Below, piece after piece: positions 42,852 to 51,116 of a stretch of 64,000 nucleotides of DNA. Location of the stretch: positions 2,257,001 through 2,321,000 of the forward strand of contig NZ_CP113948.1 in the NCBI RefSeq assembly GCF_026810365.1, read 5' to 3'. The notes under the pieces are model-generated. The model saw nothing but the letters and a program-made list of their open reading frames with translations, had not been told where the DNA came from and searched no databases. Made by a program: the position numbers and the translations under genes. Each line of letters starts with the position of its first letter. Within the stretch, counting starts at the first letter, position 1. This DNA is from Flavobacterium praedii (GTDB lineage: Bacteria > Bacteroidota > Bacteroidia > Flavobacteriales > Flavobacteriaceae).

Positions 42852-43609
42852 TCATTCAACCTCACATAAGCATCCAAAATTTAAATGTTCACATTGGTGA
42901 AAACCATATTCTAAAAAACATCAATCTTGACATTCCAGACAAGAAAGTAACTTCGTTAATTGGTCCATCGGGTTGCGGAAAAACAACCCTTCTTAAAACC
43001 ATGAACCGCTTACTCGACCGACAAAATGATGTTCGTGTAGATGGAAAAGTTTTGGTGGATGGCGAAAATATCTATGATCCAAAAGTAGAAGTAACCCATA
43101 TTCGCAAAAAAATGGGGTTGCTTTCGCAAAGGCCTTTCCCATTGCCAATGAATATTTATGACAATATAGCTTACGGACCACGCATACACGGAAACCACAA
43201 CAAAAAAGAACTAGACCAAATTGTAGAAAAATACCTTCGTGGTGTTAACCTTTGGGACGAAGTAAAAGACAGACTTAAATCTCCAGCTACACGACTTTCA
43301 ATTGGTCAACAGCAAAGATTATGCTTGGCTAGAGGACTTGCAATTGAACCCGAAATTATTTTGGGAGATGAGCCAACATCTGCATTAGACCCTATTTCAA
43401 CACAAGCCATAGAGGAATTATTTATGGAATTAAAGGATAAATACACGATTGTTTTGGTTACACACATTTTGCGTCAAGCGCGAAGAGTGTCGGATTATAT
43501 TGGATTTGTCTATATGGGAGAAATTATAGAGTTTGGCCCAACAGAAGAAGTGCTTTTGAATCCAAAAGAAAAACTGACTAAAGATTATGTAAAAGGATTT
43601 TTGGTTTAA
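42848..43609 (+). CDS. pstB: PstB-like ABC transporter ATPase
   Basis: 253 residues. Walker A GPSGCGKTT, Q-loop around LLSQRPFPLPMNIYDNIAYG, signature LSIGQQQRLCLARGLAIEP (canonical PstB has LSGGQQQRLCIARA, so one signature Gly is Ile), Walker B EIILGDEPTSALDP (catalytic Glu present) and H-loop VTHILRQARRVSD. It has all parts needed for ATP hydrolysis, but the signature substitution sets it apart from housekeeping PstB. Start overlaps pstA by 4 bases. No phoU follows, unlike typical pst operons; a new promoter for DUF2490 comes next. Confidence 0.87.
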   Translation: MIIQPHISIQNLNVHIGENHILKNINLDIPDKKVTSLIGPSGCGKTTLLKTMNRLLDRQNDVRVDGKVLVDGENIYDPKVEVTHIRKKMGLLSQRPFPLPMNIYDNIAYGPRIHGNHNKKELDQIVEKYLRGVNLWDEVKDRLKSPATRLSIGQQQRLCLARGLAIEPEIILGDEPTSALDPISTQAIEELFMELKDKYTIVLVTHILRQARRVSDYIGFVYMGEIIEFGPTEEVLLNPKEKLTKDYVKGFLV

Positions 43610-43625
43610 CAGCAAAAAATAAATT

Positions 43626-43656
43626 CTATATAAACTATAGCGTTTGTTTACATTTG
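43626..43656 (+). promoter_or_regulatory. Second CTATA-TATAG operator with promoter, before DUF2490
   Basis: CTATATAAACTATAG (43626-43640) is a perfect palindrome with a 5-nt centre; eight bases later comes TACATTTG (43649-43656), a -7 box 21 nt before the ATG at 43678. The layout repeats that at 37234-37267. Confidence 0.55.
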
Positions 43657-43677
43657 CCAAAACCGAAAATAACCTTC

Positions 43678-44433
43678 ATGAAAACCATCAGAATCTTTTG
43701 TCTTTTACTAGTATGTTTTGCTTCTAAAGCCCAAACCGAAAAAAATGTAGATCATCAAAGTTTACTATGGACTCGCTATTACAACCAATTAACAATAAAC
43801 AACAAATGGTCTTTACACACTGAATTTGACAATCGGATATTTATAAATCCTACCGAAGAAAATTTATTTGTAGTACGAGTACAAGGGCGTTATAAAATTA
43901 ATAACAACCTAGAAATTGGTGCTGGATATGCCTATTTTTCTGTTGCTACAAAAGTTCCTGAGGCCAGTTATGATTTCAGAATCCCAGAAAATAGAGGACA
44001 GCAAGATATTACTTGGAAAAAGGAAGTGGGCAACTTTACCATGAATCAACGGTTTCAAATAGAAGAACGATACATTCACAATGCCGATAAAGTTGGGCTA
44101 CTTCCGGGAACTACTTTTTATTGGAGATTTAGATACCGACTTCAAGGTGAATATTCCTTTTGGAAAAAAGACAGTCAGTATTTAAAAACAATTGTGTATG
44201 ATGAATTGATGGTTAATGGAGGGAAAAATATTATCTATAATACATTTGACCAAAATAGAATATATGTTGCTATGCAATATGGCGTTACTAAAAATAGTGC
44301 CTTTGAATTGGGTTATTTAAAAAGTTTCCAACAACGTCCGAGTGGCGTTGATTATTTTGATAGAGATATTATCAGGTTTACATTTTTTCATAAAATAAAA
44401 CTAAAAGAGAAACACAAAGTACAGACTAATTAA
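43678..44433 (+). CDS. DUF2490 outer-membrane beta-barrel protein
   Basis: 251 residues from the ATG at 43678; a longer frame starting TTG at 43654 runs over the -7 box. Signal peptide to about residue 17 (CFASKAQ), then alternating amphipathic beta strands with aromatic girdles: LWTRYYNQLTINNKWSLHTE, FDNRIFINPTEENLFVVRVQ, NLEIGAGYAYFS, FTMNQRFQIEERYIH, TFYWRFRYRLQGEYSF, AFELGYLKSFQ. This is the DUF2490 pattern; length fits a 10-12-strand porin-like barrel. Function unknown. Sharing the palindrome-promoter with the TonB/ABC unit suggests a role in the same uptake or envelope response. Confidence 0.8.
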   Translation: MKTIRIFCLLLVCFASKAQTEKNVDHQSLLWTRYYNQLTINNKWSLHTEFDNRIFINPTEENLFVVRVQGRYKINNNLEIGAGYAYFSVATKVPEASYDFRIPENRGQQDITWKKEVGNFTMNQRFQIEERYIHNADKVGLLPGTTFYWRFRYRLQGEYSFWKKDSQYLKTIVYDELMVNGGKNIIYNTFDQNRIYVAMQYGVTKNSAFELGYLKSFQQRPSGVDYFDRDIIRFTFFHKIKLKEKHKVQTN

Positions 44434-44541
44434 GATTTTAAAAATGTTGTCCTATATTCAAATTAGTCAACTCTATTTTTTTTTATAAAATAACCTCATC
44501 TTTTGTATACCATTCATACCATTCGCAAAAACAAAACGAAT

Positions 44542-45711
44542 ATGAGTACAGAAAGACTTAATTACACATTAATCGATTTAATAAAATATTTTCTAAAACT
44601 AGGCACAACAGGTTTTGGCGGTCCCGTAGCTTTAGTTGGTTACATGCATCGTGACTTGGTAGAGAATAAAAAATGGATCAACGATTCCGACTTCAAAGAA
44701 GGATTGGCATTATCGCAATTAGCCCCTGGTCCTTTAGCGGCACAATTGGGAATTTACATTGGTTTTGTACATTTTGGAATTTTGGGCGCAACCCTTTCAG
44801 GATTAGCCTTTGTAATTCCCTCCTTCATAATGGTTGTTTTATTGGGCATTGCTTACCAAGCGTATGGCGGATTACCATGGATGCAAGCTATTTTTTATGG
44901 CATCAGTGCGGCAGTAATTGGGATAATTGTATTGAGTTCCTATAAGCTTACCGTTAAATCCATTAGTAAATTTGAAGTTCCTGCGATAAAAAACAATTGG
45001 TTACTTTGGATATTTTATATCGCAGCTACCGTCCTTACAGCTGTAACTCAAAAAGAGGAACTGTTGTTGTTTGTTGCTTTAGGTTTTATTTATATGATCG
45101 TAAAAGCACCACCCGAATGGATTAAACGCCCGAAAACTGCTTCTTTATTTTTTCTGACAACTGCTGGATTATCGAGTATTGAACTTGGAAAATTAGGAGA
45201 CTTAGCTTGGTTTTTCATCAAAGCAGGAGCCTTTGTTTTTGGAAGCGGACTCGCCATCGTTCCCTTTTTGCACGCGGGTGTTGTCAATGAACACGGATGG
45301 TTGACCGAACATCAATTTGTTGATGCAGTAGCAGTAGCAATGATTACACCCGGGCCTGTTGTAATTACAGTGGGCTTTATTGGGTATTTAGTCGCGGGAG
45401 CAACGGGAGCAACAATTGCCGCTTTGGGCGTTTTTCTGCCTTGCTATTTATTTACAGTAATTCCCGCTCCCTATTTCAAAAAAATATCACAAAACAAAAG
45501 CATCAAAGCATTTGTTGACGGAATAACCGCTGGAGTAATTGGCGCTTTGGTGGGGGCTGTAATTGTAATTGCGCTCCGAACTATTATAGATATTCCAACA
45601 GCAATGATTGCTACAGGTACCGTTCTGATTCTCACTTACATCAAAAAAATACAAGAACCTCATATTATTGCTATTGCAGCTCTGTTAGGAGTTTTACTTA
45701 AACTGATTTAA
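44542..45711 (+). CDS. chrA: ChrA-family chromate/sulfate-type transporter
   Basis: 389 residues from the ATG at 44542 (MSTERLNYTL); an upstream in-frame ATG at 44503 adds 13 residues. Two homologous halves, each starting with the CHR signature: LIKYFLKLGTTGFGGPVALV with LALSQLAPGPLAAQLGIYIG in the first, and LAWFFIKAGAFVFGSGLAIV with AVAMITPGPVVITVGFIGY in the second. About ten membrane helices. Family members export chromate by proton antiport, and chromate is a sulfate analogue; some homologues have been linked to sulfur metabolism. Here it follows DUF2490 by 108 bp in the same direction, in a cluster that looks sulfur-regulated. Confidence 0.88.
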   Translation: MSTERLNYTLIDLIKYFLKLGTTGFGGPVALVGYMHRDLVENKKWINDSDFKEGLALSQLAPGPLAAQLGIYIGFVHFGILGATLSGLAFVIPSFIMVVLLGIAYQAYGGLPWMQAIFYGISAAVIGIIVLSSYKLTVKSISKFEVPAIKNNWLLWIFYIAATVLTAVTQKEELLLFVALGFIYMIVKAPPEWIKRPKTASLFFLTTAGLSSIELGKLGDLAWFFIKAGAFVFGSGLAIVPFLHAGVVNEHGWLTEHQFVDAVAVAMITPGPVVITVGFIGYLVAGATGATIAALGVFLPCYLFTVIPAPYFKKISQNKSIKAFVDGITAGVIGALVGAVIVIALRTIIDIPTAMIATGTVLILTYIKKIQEPHIIAIAALLGVLLKLI

Positions 45712-45798
45712 TTTTATATGACTATCCGTGACTAGTACCATTTCAAAGAATGCATTATATTATTGAATGTTAGTCATAAACTTTAGCCTTTCTGTTTT

Positions 45799-45856
45799 TT
45801 TGCGTCTCTGCTCCTTTAATTGAATTTGGGCTCGCAAAGGCGCAGAGACGCAAAGT
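45799..45856. repeat. CGCAAAG-type repeat
   Basis: TTTGCGTCTCTGCTCC and GGCGCAGAGACGCAAAG form the arms of an inverted repeat. Same unit family as 10817-10915 and 33916-33982. Confidence 0.6.
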
Positions 45857-45911
45857 ATATATTCAATATTTGAACTCTTGGTATGAATTGCGGACAGTCA
45901 TATAATTTTAT

Positions 45912-45945
45912 AAAAAAAGCGGTTGTCAATGACAACCGCTTTTTT
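45912..45945. terminator. Bidirectional terminator between chrA and der
   Basis: AAAAGCGGTTGTC-AAT-GACAACCGCTTTTTT: 13-bp perfect stem, A-run before and T-run after. Confidence 0.85.
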
Positions 45946-45946
45946 C

Positions 45947-47257
45947 TTATTTCTCTCTAATATAAATATCTATTGGCACTCCTGAGAAGTCCCATTTTTC
46001 TCTAATTTTATTTTCAAGGTAACGTTTGTAGGGTTCCTTAACATATTGTGGCATATTGGCAAAAAACACAAACTGAGGCGTTGGTGTTGGCAACTGCATA
46101 CAATATTTAATTTTCACATACTTCCCTTTCGTTGCAGGTGGTGGATAAGCTTCAATCACTTTCAACATAAATTCGTTGAATTTAGACGTTGCAATATGTT
46201 GCTTTCTATTTTCAAAAACCTGAACTGTTGCTTCCAATGCTTTCAACAAACGCTGTTTGGTCAAAGCCGAAACAAAAAGAATAGGCACATCCGTAAATGG
46301 CATTAATTCTTTTTTGATTTTTTCTTCGTAATCACGAGTTGACATGGTATCTTTCTCTACCAAATCCCATTTGTTTACCAAGATCACTACCCCTTTACGG
46401 TTTTTCTCAGCCAACCAGAAAATACTTTGATCTTGTCCTTCAAATCCGCGGGTGGCATCAATCACCAAAATACAAATATCAGCATGTTCAATCGCACGAA
46501 CCGAACGCATTACGGAGTAAAACTCTAAATCTTCTTTCACTTTCGCTTTACGACGAATACCCGCCGTATCGACCAAGTTGAATTCAAAACCAAAACGGTC
46601 AAACTTCGTATCAATAGCATCACGAGTAGTTCCCGCAATATCCGTTACCATAAAACGTTCTTTACCAATTAAAGCATTGATAAAACTCGATTTTCCAGCA
46701 TTTGGGCGACCCACTACTGCAAAACGAGGCAAAACTACTTCTTCTTGAACCGGTTCAGGTTTCACTGGAAAAGCTTCAATCAAAGCATCCAATAAATCTC
46801 CTGTTCCACTTCCAGATATACTGGCAAAAGTAAAATAATCACCCAAACCAAGATTGTAAAACTCAAGAGCGTCTTTTTCACGCATGGCGTTATCTACCTT
46901 GTTCACCGCCAATAAAACGGGTTTCGTTACTTTACGCAACAAACGGGCAACAACATCGTCCATTGGGGTAATCCCCTCTTCAACATCTACCACAAAAATA
47001 ATAACATCGGCCTCATCGATAGCCAATTCTACTTGTTTGCGTATCTCTCCTTCAAAAACATCATCCGATCCACGAACGTATCCTCCCGTATCAATCACAG
47101 AAAACTCTTTTCCGTTCCACTCGCTTTTACCATAGTTTCTATCTCTGGTTACCCCAGAAACCGAATCTACAATAGCTTCTCTTCTTTGTATCAGCCTATT
47201 AAAAAGGGTTGATTTCCCTACATTAGGTCTTCCTACTATCGCAACAATATTGTTCAT
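45947..47257 (-). CDS. der: GTPase Der (EngA)
   Basis: Essential double GTPase of 50S ribosome assembly, 436 residues. First G domain: GRPNVGKST (8-16), DTGG, NKVD; second: [24 protein letters not shown]; then the KH-like C-terminal domain (about 350-436) with [17 protein letters not shown] and [19 protein letters not shown]. Cytoplasmic. Has its own promoter (47312-47342). Confidence 0.97.
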   Translation of the reverse strand: MNNIVAIVGRPNVGKSTLFNRLIQRREAIVDSVSGVTRDRNYGKSEWNGKEFSVIDTGGYVRGSDDVFEGEIRKQVELAIDEADVIIFVVDVEEGITPMDDVVARLLRKVTKPVLLAVNKVDNAMREKDALEFYNLGLGDYFTFASISGSGTGDLLDALIEAFPVKPEPVQEEVVLPRFAVVGRPNAGKSSFINALIGKERFMVTDIAGTTRDAIDTKFDRFGFEFNLVDTAGIRRKAKVKEDLEFYSVMRSVRAIEHADICILVIDATRGFEGQDQSIFWLAEKNRKGVVILVNKWDLVEKDTMSTRDYEEKIKKELMPFTDVPILFVSALTKQRLLKALEATVQVFENRKQHIATSKFNEFMLKVIEAYPPPATKGKYVKIKYCMQLPTPTPQFVFFANMPQYVKEPYKRYLENKIREKWDFSGVPIDIYIREK

Positions 47258-47311
47258 AATATAAATTCAAATATTTATTTCTCCCGAATACTGCTTTCCA
47301 GTTTCGGGTTG

Positions 47312-47342
47312 CAAAGGTAGTGTTTAAAACCATGAATATCAA
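47312..47342 (-). promoter_or_regulatory. Promoter of der
   Basis: Minus strand: TTG (47342-47340), 20-bp spacer, TACCTTTG (47319-47312). Both boxes and the spacing fit the flavobacterial sigma consensus; 54 nt before the der ATG. Confidence 0.6.
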
Positions 47343-47397
47343 TTTTTTTGGTATATTAGCACAACCTTACCAACTTAACCACTTCATTTCTAAAATT

Positions 47398-47898
47398 ATG
47401 GACACCAATAATGAGATCCGTTTGCGTTTGCGATTTTACAAAGATGTCAATCAGAACATCGATTCCTTGCGTCAAAAATTCATCCAATTTACGACCACCC
47501 ATTCTCCAGATTATATTTTAAAAATAAAAGAATACCACATTTGGATCAACATCAAAGGCGACAAAAAAGCCTATTGGTCACCGCATTTGCATCTCGAAAT
47601 GGAATCCAAAGGCGAAAACCAAACCCATATTCGAGGACTATTTGGCCCCGATCCCAATTTATGGACGTTTTTCATGTTTTTACACTTTATGATTGCGGGA
47701 ACTTTCATCATTTTTTGCGGCATCGCCTACTCTGACTACGTTCTAAAAAAATCCACAACCAGTGATTTCCTTGTAATGTCTCTTATGGTTTTCGCGTGGT
47801 TTCTACTCTATGTCATCGCCAAACAAATCCGAAGAAATGGCGAAAATCAAATGAATGATATCGAAAAATTGTTTCTGGAAATCATAGAATATCAATAA
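47398..47898 (+). CDS. Conserved hypothetical two-helix membrane protein
   Basis: 166 residues from the ATG at 47398, which I prefer to an in-frame start at 47320 because the latter overlaps the der promoter. A cytoplasmic beta-rich N-terminal half (about 1-85: RLRLRFYKDVNQNIDSLRQK, YILKIKEYHIWINI, YWSPHLHLEME) is followed by two membrane helices (FFMFLHFMIAGTFIIFCGIA and FLVMSLMVFAWFLLYVIA) and a short helix. I do not recognise the family and see no catalytic motif. It sits between der and era. Confidence 0.6.
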   Translation: MDTNNEIRLRLRFYKDVNQNIDSLRQKFIQFTTTHSPDYILKIKEYHIWINIKGDKKAYWSPHLHLEMESKGENQTHIRGLFGPDPNLWTFFMFLHFMIAGTFIIFCGIAYSDYVLKKSTTSDFLVMSLMVFAWFLLYVIAKQIRRNGENQMNDIEKLFLEIIEYQ

Positions 47899-47904
47899 CA
47901 AGCA

Positions 47905-48070
47905 GCCAATCCAGCTCTCCATTGCAACTCCTCGCTCAAAAAGGAGTTGTTCCAATGCGCTTGCACGAGCTTCTTTCAGTCGCTCAGCAACCACAGGAAC
48001 AACTACCTTTTTTCACTGTGGGGTTTTCATTTCACACGAGCGAAGCGAACTGGCGAAGCAATCTGGGCTA
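47905..48070. repeat. GC-rich structured intergenic region
   Basis: Clearly more GC-rich than its surroundings. AACTCCTCGCTCAAAAAGG with AGTTG forms a hairpin (CAACTCCT/AGGAGTTG). It ends with CGAGCGAAGCGAACTGGCGA (48037-48056) and AGCAATCTGGG, shared with 35127-35155. It contains no gene I can support. Confidence 0.45.
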
Positions 48071-48184
48071 AAAAAAAATCAGCATTAGAAACAAATTCCA
48101 ATACTGATTTAAAATTATTTAATTTCAATCTTTTATAGGTCATCAAATTCACTGAACACTAAAAAATTGAAAACTGAACACTAC

Positions 48185-49066
48185 TTATTGATTATACCCA
48201 AAACGCTTCAGCATATTCGCGTTACTTCTCCAGTTTTTATTCACTTTCACATACAATTCAATATGGATTTGCTTCCCGAAGAATTTTTCTAGATCCACAC
48301 GGGCTTCCATTCCCACTTTTTTCAAAGCAGCACCTTTGTGACCAATGATAATTCCTTTTTGGGTATCGCGCTCCACCATAATCAAAGAACGAATGCGAAT
48401 GATATTCTCATCTTCAAAAAATTCTTCGGTTACGATTTCTACAGCATACGGAATTTCTTTGCTGTAGTTCAATAATATTTTTTCACGGATTGTTTCATTT
48501 ACAAAGAAACGTTCCGGTTTGTCCGTTAATTGATCTTTTGGATAATACGCGGGCGATTCTGGTAACAACGAAATGATTCTTTGAAAAACTTCGGGAACAT
48601 TAAAATTCTGCAAAGCTGAAATCGGATAAATCTCGGCGTTTGGAACTTTAGCAGTCCAAAAAGCGACTTGTTCTTCCAATTGCGTTTGATTTGAATTGTC
48701 AATTTTATTCAACAATAACAAAACTGGAATTTTCGAATGGATAATTTTATTAAAAAAAGCTTCGTCTTTCAATTCCTGCTCACCAATCTCGACCATATAG
48801 ATCAAGATATCGGCATCTTCAAAAGCGGACTTCACGAAGTTCATCATCGATTCCTGCATTTCGTAGGCCGGTTTGATGATTCCAGGCGTATCCGATAAGA
48901 TCATTTGAAAATCTTCCCCGTTTACAATTCCTAAAATTCTATGACGTGTTGTTTGTGCTTTAGACGTAATAATGGATAACCTTTCACCAACAAAGGCGTT
49001 CATTAGTGTTGATTTCCCAACGTTTGGATTCCCTATGATGTTTACAAAACCTGCTTTATGTGACAT
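48185..49066 (-). CDS. era: GTPase Era
   Basis: Ribosome-associated GTPase for 16S rRNA maturation, 293 residues. GNPNVGKST (G1), the T-rich switch ITSKAQTTRHRI, DTPG (G3), LNKID (G4), then a KH domain with IIGHKGAALKKVGMEAR. Standard length and start. Confidence 0.97.
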   Translation of the reverse strand: MSHKAGFVNIIGNPNVGKSTLMNAFVGERLSIITSKAQTTRHRILGIVNGEDFQMILSDTPGIIKPAYEMQESMMNFVKSAFEDADILIYMVEIGEQELKDEAFFNKIIHSKIPVLLLLNKIDNSNQTQLEEQVAFWTAKVPNAEIYPISALQNFNVPEVFQRIISLLPESPAYYPKDQLTDKPERFFVNETIREKILLNYSKEIPYAVEIVTEEFFEDENIIRIRSLIMVERDTQKGIIIGHKGAALKKVGMEARVDLEKFFGKQIHIELYVKVNKNWRSNANMLKRFGYNQ

Positions 49067-49086
49067 TTCTACTTAAATTTATGCTG

Positions 49087-49094
49087 CAAAGGTA
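49087..49094 (-). promoter_or_regulatory. Candidate -7 box for era
   Basis: On the minus strand TACCTTTG followed by C, the same octamer as before der; 20 nt before the ATG. No clear TTG at -33. Confidence 0.5.
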
Positions 49095-49141
49095 GTCATA
49101 TCAAGTCAATACAGGAAATAAAACATTTTTTAAAGTTTTCA

Positions 49142-49171
49142 TTGGATTTGTCAAAATTCGGCGTATCTTTG
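49142..49171 (+). promoter_or_regulatory. Promoter of the tRNA pair
   Basis: TTG (49142-49144), 19-bp spacer, TATCTTTG (49164-49171), ending 12 bp before the first tRNA. Confidence 0.65.
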
Positions 49172-49183
49172 CACCCGAAACAT

Positions 49184-49256
49184 CGCGGGATAGAGCAGTA
49201 GGCAGCTCGTCGGGCTCATAACCCGAAGGTCACAGGTTCGAGTCCTGTTCCCGCTA
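49184..49256 (+). tRNA. Initiator tRNA-fMet (CAT), copy 1
   Basis: Full cloverleaf: acceptor CGCGGGA/TCCCGCT with an unpaired C1 x U72, an anticodon stem with three consecutive G-C pairs (GGG-CTCATAA-CCC, anticodon CAT) and T-loop GGTTCGAGTCC. The 1-72 mismatch and the GGG/CCC stem are hallmarks of initiator tRNA. CCA is not encoded. Confidence 0.95.
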
Positions 49257-49291
49257 CTAAGGTAGCCTTATTGAGATTACAAAACGCACAT

Positions 49292-49364
49292 CGCGGGATA
49301 GAGCAGTAGGCAGCTCGTCGGGCTCATAACCCGAAGGTCACAGGTTCGAGTCCTGTTCCCGCTA
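49292..49364 (+). tRNA. Initiator tRNA-fMet (CAT), copy 2
   Basis: Identical to the copy 108 bp upstream over the whole mature sequence; the 35-bp spacer is different from flanking DNA. Both probably come from one transcript, ended by the hairpin at 49369. Confidence 0.95.
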
Positions 49365-49368
49365 CTAG

Positions 49369-49399
49369 AAAAGCTTCAGAGAAATCTGGAGCTTTTTTT
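49369..49399 (+). terminator. Terminator of the tRNA unit
   Basis: AAAAGCTTCAGA-GAAA-TCTGGAGCTTTTTTT: 12-bp stem with one mismatch followed by T7, directly after the second tRNA. Confidence 0.85.
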
Positions 49400-49509
49400 A
49401 TGCTTTAAAAATAGTTACTTGAGATATTCTTTTTTCAAAATTGCCAACAATCTAGAAAAAAAAGACCGCTCAATCTGAACAGTCTTTTTTATACATTAAA
49501 GAAATAAGT

Positions 49510-49815
49510 TTATACAGCAAACAAACCTTGCTTGTGGGCGTTGTATAAAACCAAATCGTAAGGGACTAATTTTGGAGCAACTTTCTCTGAATCAGCATCA
49601 AATTGAATACCGTTATGTTTTCTAAACAAGTAAATCTCCTTTAAGCAATTAGACAAACTCTGGTGAATAAATGTCGTAAAAGTCGGTAACTGCTTATCGC
49701 CTACCAATAAGTCAATTTGGTAATTCGAACTGCTTTTTGATAAATTGTTCCCGATTATTCTTAAAGTAAATGTTGTTGGGATTCCGTTTTGTTTCCCTTG
49801 ATACTGTACTACCAT
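49510..49815 (-). CDS. Small conserved-looking hypothetical protein
   Basis: 101 residues, soluble, no signal peptide. Mixed alpha/beta with TTFTLRIIGNNLSKSSSNYQ, IDLLVGDKQLPTFTTFIHQS and an aromatic C-terminus (YDLVLYNAHKQGLF). I do not recognise it. A weak hairpin with a U-tract (AAAAGAC/GTCTTTT, near 49460-49490) follows the stop. Codon use looks like real coding sequence. Confidence 0.55.
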   Translation of the reverse strand: MVVQYQGKQNGIPTTFTLRIIGNNLSKSSSNYQIDLLVGDKQLPTFTTFIHQSLSNCLKEIYLFRKHNGIQFDADSEKVAPKLVPYDLVLYNAHKQGLFAV

Positions 49816-50061
49816 ACTATTTAAAATTAAAATGTGGTTAAATTAAAATTATTATCCAAACTCTATATTCATTGAATTCTTTATTAAAGCTTTTATAAAT
49901 ACGAAATCGATATAATAACAGCTCTAAAATTATTAACTTATAACAAAGCTACTCAATAAAACCGTTTCAAGCCCAATTAAAGCATGTAAATTTTTCATAA
50001 TTTATTTCTCAAAATGACTATTATAAACCACAAACACTTTTAAACTTTTAGAAAACGAAAA

Positions 50062-50088
50062 ACCCTGTAAAGTATGAATTTACAGGGT
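50062..50088 (-). terminator. Terminator of the first LRR gene
   Basis: ACCCTGTAAA / TTTACAGGGT (10-bp perfect stem, 7-nt loop), with TTTTTCG following on the minus strand. The rest of the 331-bp gap 49816-50146 is AT-rich without any feature I can support. Confidence 0.75.
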
Positions 50089-50146
50089 ATTCTAACTAAA
50101 TGTATTAAAACAAACAACTTTCAAAATCTTTAACCTCGCAAAATTA

Positions 50147-50974
50147 CTATCCTTTTATAACGGGTAAGGAAATCACATTCCCTAATTCATTTCGCATGGT
50201 CATATTCAATTTATCCAATAATGACAATTTATTGGAAACCATACCAGTAAACAAATTATAAGATATATTCATTTTTTTTAAATGTGTTAATTTTTCCAAT
50301 TCTAAAGGAACAGTACCTTTAAAATCATTATCAAACAATTGTAAATTTTCTAACAATAACAAATTCCCAACTGCGGGACTTAAAGTGCCGGAAAACTTAT
50401 TACTGTACAATGACAAAAACTTCAAAGATTTTAAATTATAAATCGAAACGGGCAATTGTCCTTTAAAAGAATTCTCATACAGCGATAAAGATTCCAAATT
50501 AGAAAGCTTCCCAATTTGCGGAGGCAATTCACCGGATAAAATGTTTCGATCCAATGATAACACTTTCAAATTTGGAAGTGCACAAACCGATAGCGGTATA
50601 AACCCTGTCAATCTACAATTAGAAAGATTCAATAATTGTAACGATTTCAAATTACCAATATTAAGAGGTATTTCCCCATTAATCAAATTTGAACCCAAAT
50701 CTAATTCCTGTAAATTGGTCAAATCACTGATCTCAACTGGAATTCGACCTGTTAAATTATTACCCTTTAAGTTTATCGATATTACCTTATCGTCTAAAAC
50801 TTTAACCCCATACCATTTGTCCATAGGCAACGAAAGATCCCATTTCTTGATCCATTTACTACCATTGGTAACTTGATTGAGTTTTATTAAAATTTCTTTA
50901 TCAGCTTGTGAAACTTCCGCAAAAACAGAAAGTGTAAAAAATATGGAAAATAGTAAAGTAATTTTTTTATTCAT
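50147..50974 (-). CDS. Exported leucine-rich repeat protein 1
   Basis: 275 residues from the ATG at 50974; the frame could open at a TTG nine bases earlier. Signal peptide (LLFSIFFTLSVFAE), an N-terminal cap with Trp residues (WIKKWDLSLPMDKWYGVKV) as in plant-type LRR proteins, then about seven LRRs of 23-24 residues with the consensus LxxLxxLxLxxNxLxGxIP, for example LTNLQELDLGSNLINGEIPL and LSNLESLSLYENSFKGQLPV. No C-terminal secretion domain (T9SS CTD) and no anchor is visible. Probably a binding protein in the periplasm or outside. A paralogue is directly upstream. Confidence 0.82.
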   Translation of the reverse strand: MNKKITLLFSIFFTLSVFAEVSQADKEILIKLNQVTNGSKWIKKWDLSLPMDKWYGVKVLDDKVISINLKGNNLTGRIPVEISDLTNLQELDLGSNLINGEIPLNIGNLKSLQLLNLSNCRLTGFIPLSVCALPNLKVLSLDRNILSGELPPQIGKLSNLESLSLYENSFKGQLPVSIYNLKSLKFLSLYSNKFSGTLSPAVGNLLLLENLQLFDNDFKGTVPLELEKLTHLKKMNISYNLFTGMVSNKLSLLDKLNMTMRNELGNVISLPVIKG

Positions 50975-51116
50975 AAATTTCAAATAAGGTTCATCGAATC
51001 AAAAATAATTAAAAAGTTCGCTAACCAACAATAAAAATCGATAAATTAACGTAAATATTCTTTTTATACGTACTATATCTTACAAATAATTAACTACATA
51101 ATTTAAAAATAAAATC

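Noticed and set aside
40065..43609. Plain housekeeping phosphate pst operon
   Set aside because: No phoU, altered phosphate-binding residues, LSIGQ signature, a TonB receptor at the head and a Met/Cys leader argue against it, although the family symbols pst are kept as labels.
47947..48138. Possible small ORF in the der-era gap
   Set aside because: It lies in the GC-rich structured region, lacks a convincing start context and reads as low-quality peptide.
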